From contig DAOWEE010000319.1 in the NCBI GenBank assembly GCA_030638625.1, positions 1-15,250 of the forward strand: a stretch of DNA of 15,250 nt, given 5' to 3'. This document shows, in pieces, positions 12,891-15,250 of the stretch (positions are counted from its first letter, which is position 1; every line of letters begins with the position of its first letter). This DNA comes from Methanosarcinales archaeon (GTDB lineage Archaea > Halobacteriota > Methanosarcinia > Methanosarcinales > Methanocomedenaceae). The notes beneath the pieces were generated by a model. That model was not told where the DNA came from. It worked only from the letters and a program-made list of their open reading frames with translations, and made no database searches. The position numbers and the translations under genes were made by a program.

Positions 12891-13645
12891 AATATTAACT
12901 CATCTCCATGTTCTCTTGTCCGTATCCTGATATGATTTACATGCTCTGGTTCAACTGCCCTGGCCATCTTCAGCAACTCATCCCTAGTAAAGATTCCAGT
13001 ATCCTTCAGGTTGCGGGTATTCTCTGGTATACCCTGCTGGATGGCATATGTCAGGTTACCGGAAGTATTAGTGTTAAGGTAACTCATAATCTCTGAGACT
13101 TGCTCTGGACCAACCAGTCCCTTAAAAACAGTAGTCCTTACCTCAACCTCTATGTCTTTATTAAGGCACAACTCCAGTGTCCCTGCCGCACCCTTGACTG
13201 CCCTTGCGCCAATTTCCTCATCCGTTCCCGCAACCATTGCATACTGCACTGCATCATCCAGTGGTGCCTTAATGTCAAGGAACACCTTATCCAGTAACTT
13301 CTCATCCACCATTTCCTTTATTACGTCAACAGCAAACCCATTGGTCTCAAGGCCCACATCCAGTGACTTTGATTTTGCATATCTTGCAAGGTCAATCAGC
13401 GCATCTGACTGAAGGGTGGGCTCACCACCACTGAACACCAGCGCACTGATAAAGGGCACTGCTTTGTCTATCGTGGAACGAATATCTTCAACTGTCCTGT
13501 CAACCCTGCCTGTTAGGTAAGCATGGTTCTGGCAATAGGGACAATCGAACTGGCAGCCCCTTGAGAACAGCACTGAGGCGCTCCTGCCATGCCAGTCCAC
13601 TGTGGAGATGGGGATGAAATGCCCGAAATTGAATATATGATTCAT
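12887..13645 (-). CDS. Radical SAM protein, anaerobic ribonucleotide reductase activase-like
   Basis: A 252-residue radical SAM protein. The cluster motif CxxxCxxC is Cys31-Cys35-Cys38 in RGCQFDCPYCQN, the SAM-binding FSGGEPTLQ is at 71-79, and ETNG is at 100-103. The domain order and VDWHGR near 16-21 match the NrdG2/PflA-like activases, which make a glycyl radical in class III ribonucleotide reductase or pyruvate formate-lyase-like enzymes. No glycyl radical enzyme lies in this window, so the target is unproved. The ATG at 13645 has GGTGG 7 bases upstream. It is the first gene of a three-gene operon and is divergent from ycaO across 63 bases. Confidence 0.85.
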   Translation of the reverse strand: MNHIFNFGHFIPISTVDWHGRSASVLFSRGCQFDCPYCQNHAYLTGRVDRTVEDIRSTIDKAVPFISALVFSGGEPTLQSDALIDLARYAKSKSLDVGLETNGFAVDVIKEMVDEKLLDKVFLDIKAPLDDAVQYAMVAGTDEEIGARAVKGAAGTLELCLNKDIEVEVRTTVFKGLVGPEQVSEIMSYLNTNTSGNLTYAIQQGIPENTRNLKDTGIFTRDELLKMARAVEPEHVNHIRIRTREHGDELIL

Positions 13646-13670
13646 ATATGACCCACCATATTCATCGCAA

Positions 13671-13680
13671 GATATATAAC
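13671..13680. promoter_or_regulatory. Near-symmetric TATA box between the radical SAM operon and ycaO
   Basis: GATATATAAC lies 29-38 bases from the ycaO ATG and 26-35 bases from the radical SAM ATG. It reads as a TATA box in both directions, and no second box is apparent in the 63-base spacer. Starts 25 bases away would give very short leaders on both sides. Confidence 0.4.
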
Positions 13681-13708
13681 CGTTACAAACGAAAGCGCAG
13701 GATTGAAC

Positions 13709-14974
13709 ATGAAGATTGCAATCAACCCAAAAGTAAAATATGCCAACGGCACCCAGAGGGTATTTGGTGCTGAGGAGACCCTTAAAAATGTCACCGGCAT
13801 ACTGGATAATGTAGGGGTGACCCGTATAGCCGATATTACTGACCTGGACCGTATCGGCATTCCTGTGTTCTCTGCTATCAGGCCCAGTGCTGCCGATGGT
13901 GCAATTTCAATTTACAGCGGTAAAGGTGCAAATGAGACCCAGGCCAGGATATCTGCTATCATGGAAAGTGTGGAACGGTGTTATGCAGAACAGCCTCATA
14001 CAAGTGCCAACATTGATGATAGTGAGGTCAAACCCTCAATTACCGACACCTATGAGAACCTTTCCCAAAAAGTGAATTCTATATACCCACCTGACCTGCT
14101 GCTGGCCGAGCGCATGATGAAGAACACCAGGCTGGAATGGGTAGCAGGATATGACCTGCTGACTGAACAAAGCATTCTAATCCCATCCAATGCCGTGTAC
14201 CATCCATATAACCCATCAAACGGCGCAACCCAGGTATTCCGCAGCAACACTAACGGTCTGGCTTCGGGCAATACCATGGAAGAGGCAGTGCTGCACGGGT
14301 TGATGGAAGTGATTGAACGCGATGCACTCAGTATTGCCGAATACAATAAGAATCCGGGGCGAGAGATTATACTTACACCTGAAGACGGGGTAGTCTATGA
14401 ACTTAAACAGATGATTGAAACTGCTGGCATTATAGCAAAAGTGTGGCTGCTGAAACATGATATCGGTATACCCACAGTTGTATGCGCACTGGATGATCCG
14501 GTCCTGAAAGACCCGGCCATGCTGGTTATGGGCGCAGGCTCGCACCTGAAACCCGAGATTGCAGTATCAAGAGCACTGACCGAAGCCGCACAGAGCAGGG
14601 TGGTGCAGATACACGGTGCCCGTGAGGATACTGACAGGGAATCAGTGGTCAGGACATTTGGATACGATGCCATGAAACGGCTTAATCGTTACTGGTACCA
14701 GGACTCCAATGACAAAGTATCACTCACAGATATGAATGACCTCTCAGCTGACACACCTGTCAAAAACATCAATACTATCCTGGAAATGTTAAGGGGCATA
14801 GTGCCCCATGCTGTCATAGCAGACTTGTCCAGTTCTTCAGTAAACATTCCTGTTATAAGGGCCGTGTTGCCCACTTTTGAACAGTACACTCTTGACAGGG
14901 ACCGCAAGGGCAAACGAATGCGGCTGGGGCGAAAGCCCAAGGAGAAACGGACCTTTAGGCGGCCCGGGTCATGA
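13709..14974 (+). CDS. ycaO: YcaO-type McrA-glycine thioamidation protein
   Basis: A 421-residue YcaO-domain protein (methanogenesis marker 1 type). YcaO enzymes activate a backbone amide with ATP; in methanogens this one, with TfuA, converts a glycine of the methyl-coenzyme M reductase alpha subunit into thioglycine. ATP-binding elements typical of YcaO are seen: SGKGANETQARISAIMESVER (about 70-90), SNTNGLASGNTMEEAVLHGLMEVIERDA (about 179-206) and SRALTEAAQSR (about 287-297). The ATG at 13709 is preferred to a TTG two codons earlier since AGGA lies 6 bases upstream. The C-terminus is unusually basic over its last 25 residues. The stop overlaps the TfuA start (ATGA). This pair implies an Mcr-bearing host. 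Confidence 0.93.
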   Translation: MKIAINPKVKYANGTQRVFGAEETLKNVTGILDNVGVTRIADITDLDRIGIPVFSAIRPSAADGAISIYSGKGANETQARISAIMESVERCYAEQPHTSANIDDSEVKPSITDTYENLSQKVNSIYPPDLLLAERMMKNTRLEWVAGYDLLTEQSILIPSNAVYHPYNPSNGATQVFRSNTNGLASGNTMEEAVLHGLMEVIERDALSIAEYNKNPGREIILTPEDGVVYELKQMIETAGIIAKVWLLKHDIGIPTVVCALDDPVLKDPAMLVMGAGSHLKPEIAVSRALTEAAQSRVVQIHGAREDTDRESVVRTFGYDAMKRLNRYWYQDSNDKVSLTDMNDLSADTPVKNINTILEMLRGIVPHAVIADLSSSSVNIPVIRAVLPTFEQYTLDRDRKGKRMRLGRKPKEKRTFRRPGS

Positions 14975-15250
14975 CAGATATCGTTGTATTCACTGGCACC
15001 AGCCTTTCCATGGAGGACGCAAAACAGCAGATGGATGCATGGCAGGTGCGGGATATAGATTACAGGCCACCTATTAAGCGGAACGATATTAATATCCTGC
15101 TGGATAAACGCACTCCAGATATCATCGGTATTATAGACGGCATTTTTTTTGATAGGGCGGCAGTGGCCCACAGGGAGATTCTACGTGCCCTAAGGGCAGG
15201 TGTAACCGTGGTCGGAGGGTGTAGTATGGGGGCACTAAGGGCATCTGAAC
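14971..15250 (+). CDS. tfuA: TfuA-like McrA-glycine thioamidation partner, C-terminus off window
   Basis: The first 93 residues of a TfuA-domain protein, starting at the ATG that overlaps the ycaO stop codon and running off the end. The N-terminus MTDIVVFTGTSLSMEDAKQ and the motif GGCSMGALRASE near residues 80-91 are the family signature (usually SSMGALRAAE). TfuA works with YcaO in thioamide formation, probably helping deliver sulfide. The overlap implies coupled, balanced production with YcaO. About half or more of the protein should lie beyond the window. Confidence 0.9.
   Translation, partial: MTDIVVFTGTSLSMEDAKQQMDAWQVRDIDYRPPIKRNDINILLDKRTPDIIGIIDGIFFDRAAVAHREILRALRAGVTVVGGCSMGALRASE

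Noticed and set aside
14689..15171. 160-codon minus-strand frame opposite ycaO and tfuA
   Set aside because: It is an antisense shadow across two well-supported coupled genes and lacks start signals.

Overview
The window reads as a chromosomal segment of a euryarchaeon carrying methyl-coenzyme M reductase, most likely of the Methanosarcinales or an ANME-2 relative. The case rests on gene content: a YcaO/TfuA pair of the kind that thioamidates a glycine of McrA, a DUF2111 protein known mainly from methanogens, archaeal Dph2, Hpt and S3Ae, a split UPF0200/UPF0201 pair, and an exported protein with a PEF-CTERM-like archaeosortase tail. The exact genus is inference. Archaeal features recur: TATA-like boxes, Shine-Dalgarno sites of the GGAGG/GGTG type, and frequent GTG and TTG starts.

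Layout. 1-1119 (minus): aldehyde dehydrogenase, C-terminus cut by the window edge. 1120-1545: non-coding, G-rich on the plus strand, then AT-rich. 1546-3651 (plus): large secreted lamin-tail/C39-like peptidase protein with calcium-binding repeats and a sorting tail, followed by a long hairpin. 3900-4046 (minus): a 48-residue six-cysteine protein with its own TATA box, palindrome, Shine-Dalgarno and terminator. 4216-5334 (minus): exported bactofilin-like membrane protein with an operator-like dyad upstream. 5501-7496 (minus): MoaD/ThiS-like carrier with a tail beyond its GG, a 46-residue lysine/glutamate-rich protein, dph2 and hpt. 7563-7997 (minus): flavodoxin. 8203-8610 (plus): DUF2111, converging on 8659-10947 (minus): DUF98 chorismate-lyase-like protein, DUF5611-like protein and aspartate kinase. 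11091-11807 (minus): ribosomal S3Ae with a three-copy repeat tail. 11926-13645 (minus): radical SAM activase, UPF0200 and UPF0201, joined by ATGA overlaps. 13709-15250 (plus): YcaO and TfuA, also ATGA-coupled, with TfuA cut by the window end.

The right two thirds are largely housekeeping: nucleotide salvage, diphthamide on EF-2, aspartate-family amino acids, ribosome, and modification of methyl-coenzyme M reductase. The accessory part is roughly 1400-5350, which looks more AT-rich and holds exported or unrecognised genes. The least explained items are the six-cysteine mini-protein, the LTD/C39/CTERM protein, the GG-Cys-tailed ubiquitin-like protein beside a new small ORF, and the perfect 36-bp repeats in S3Ae. 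No tRNA, rRNA, CRISPR array, transposase or phage gene was seen.
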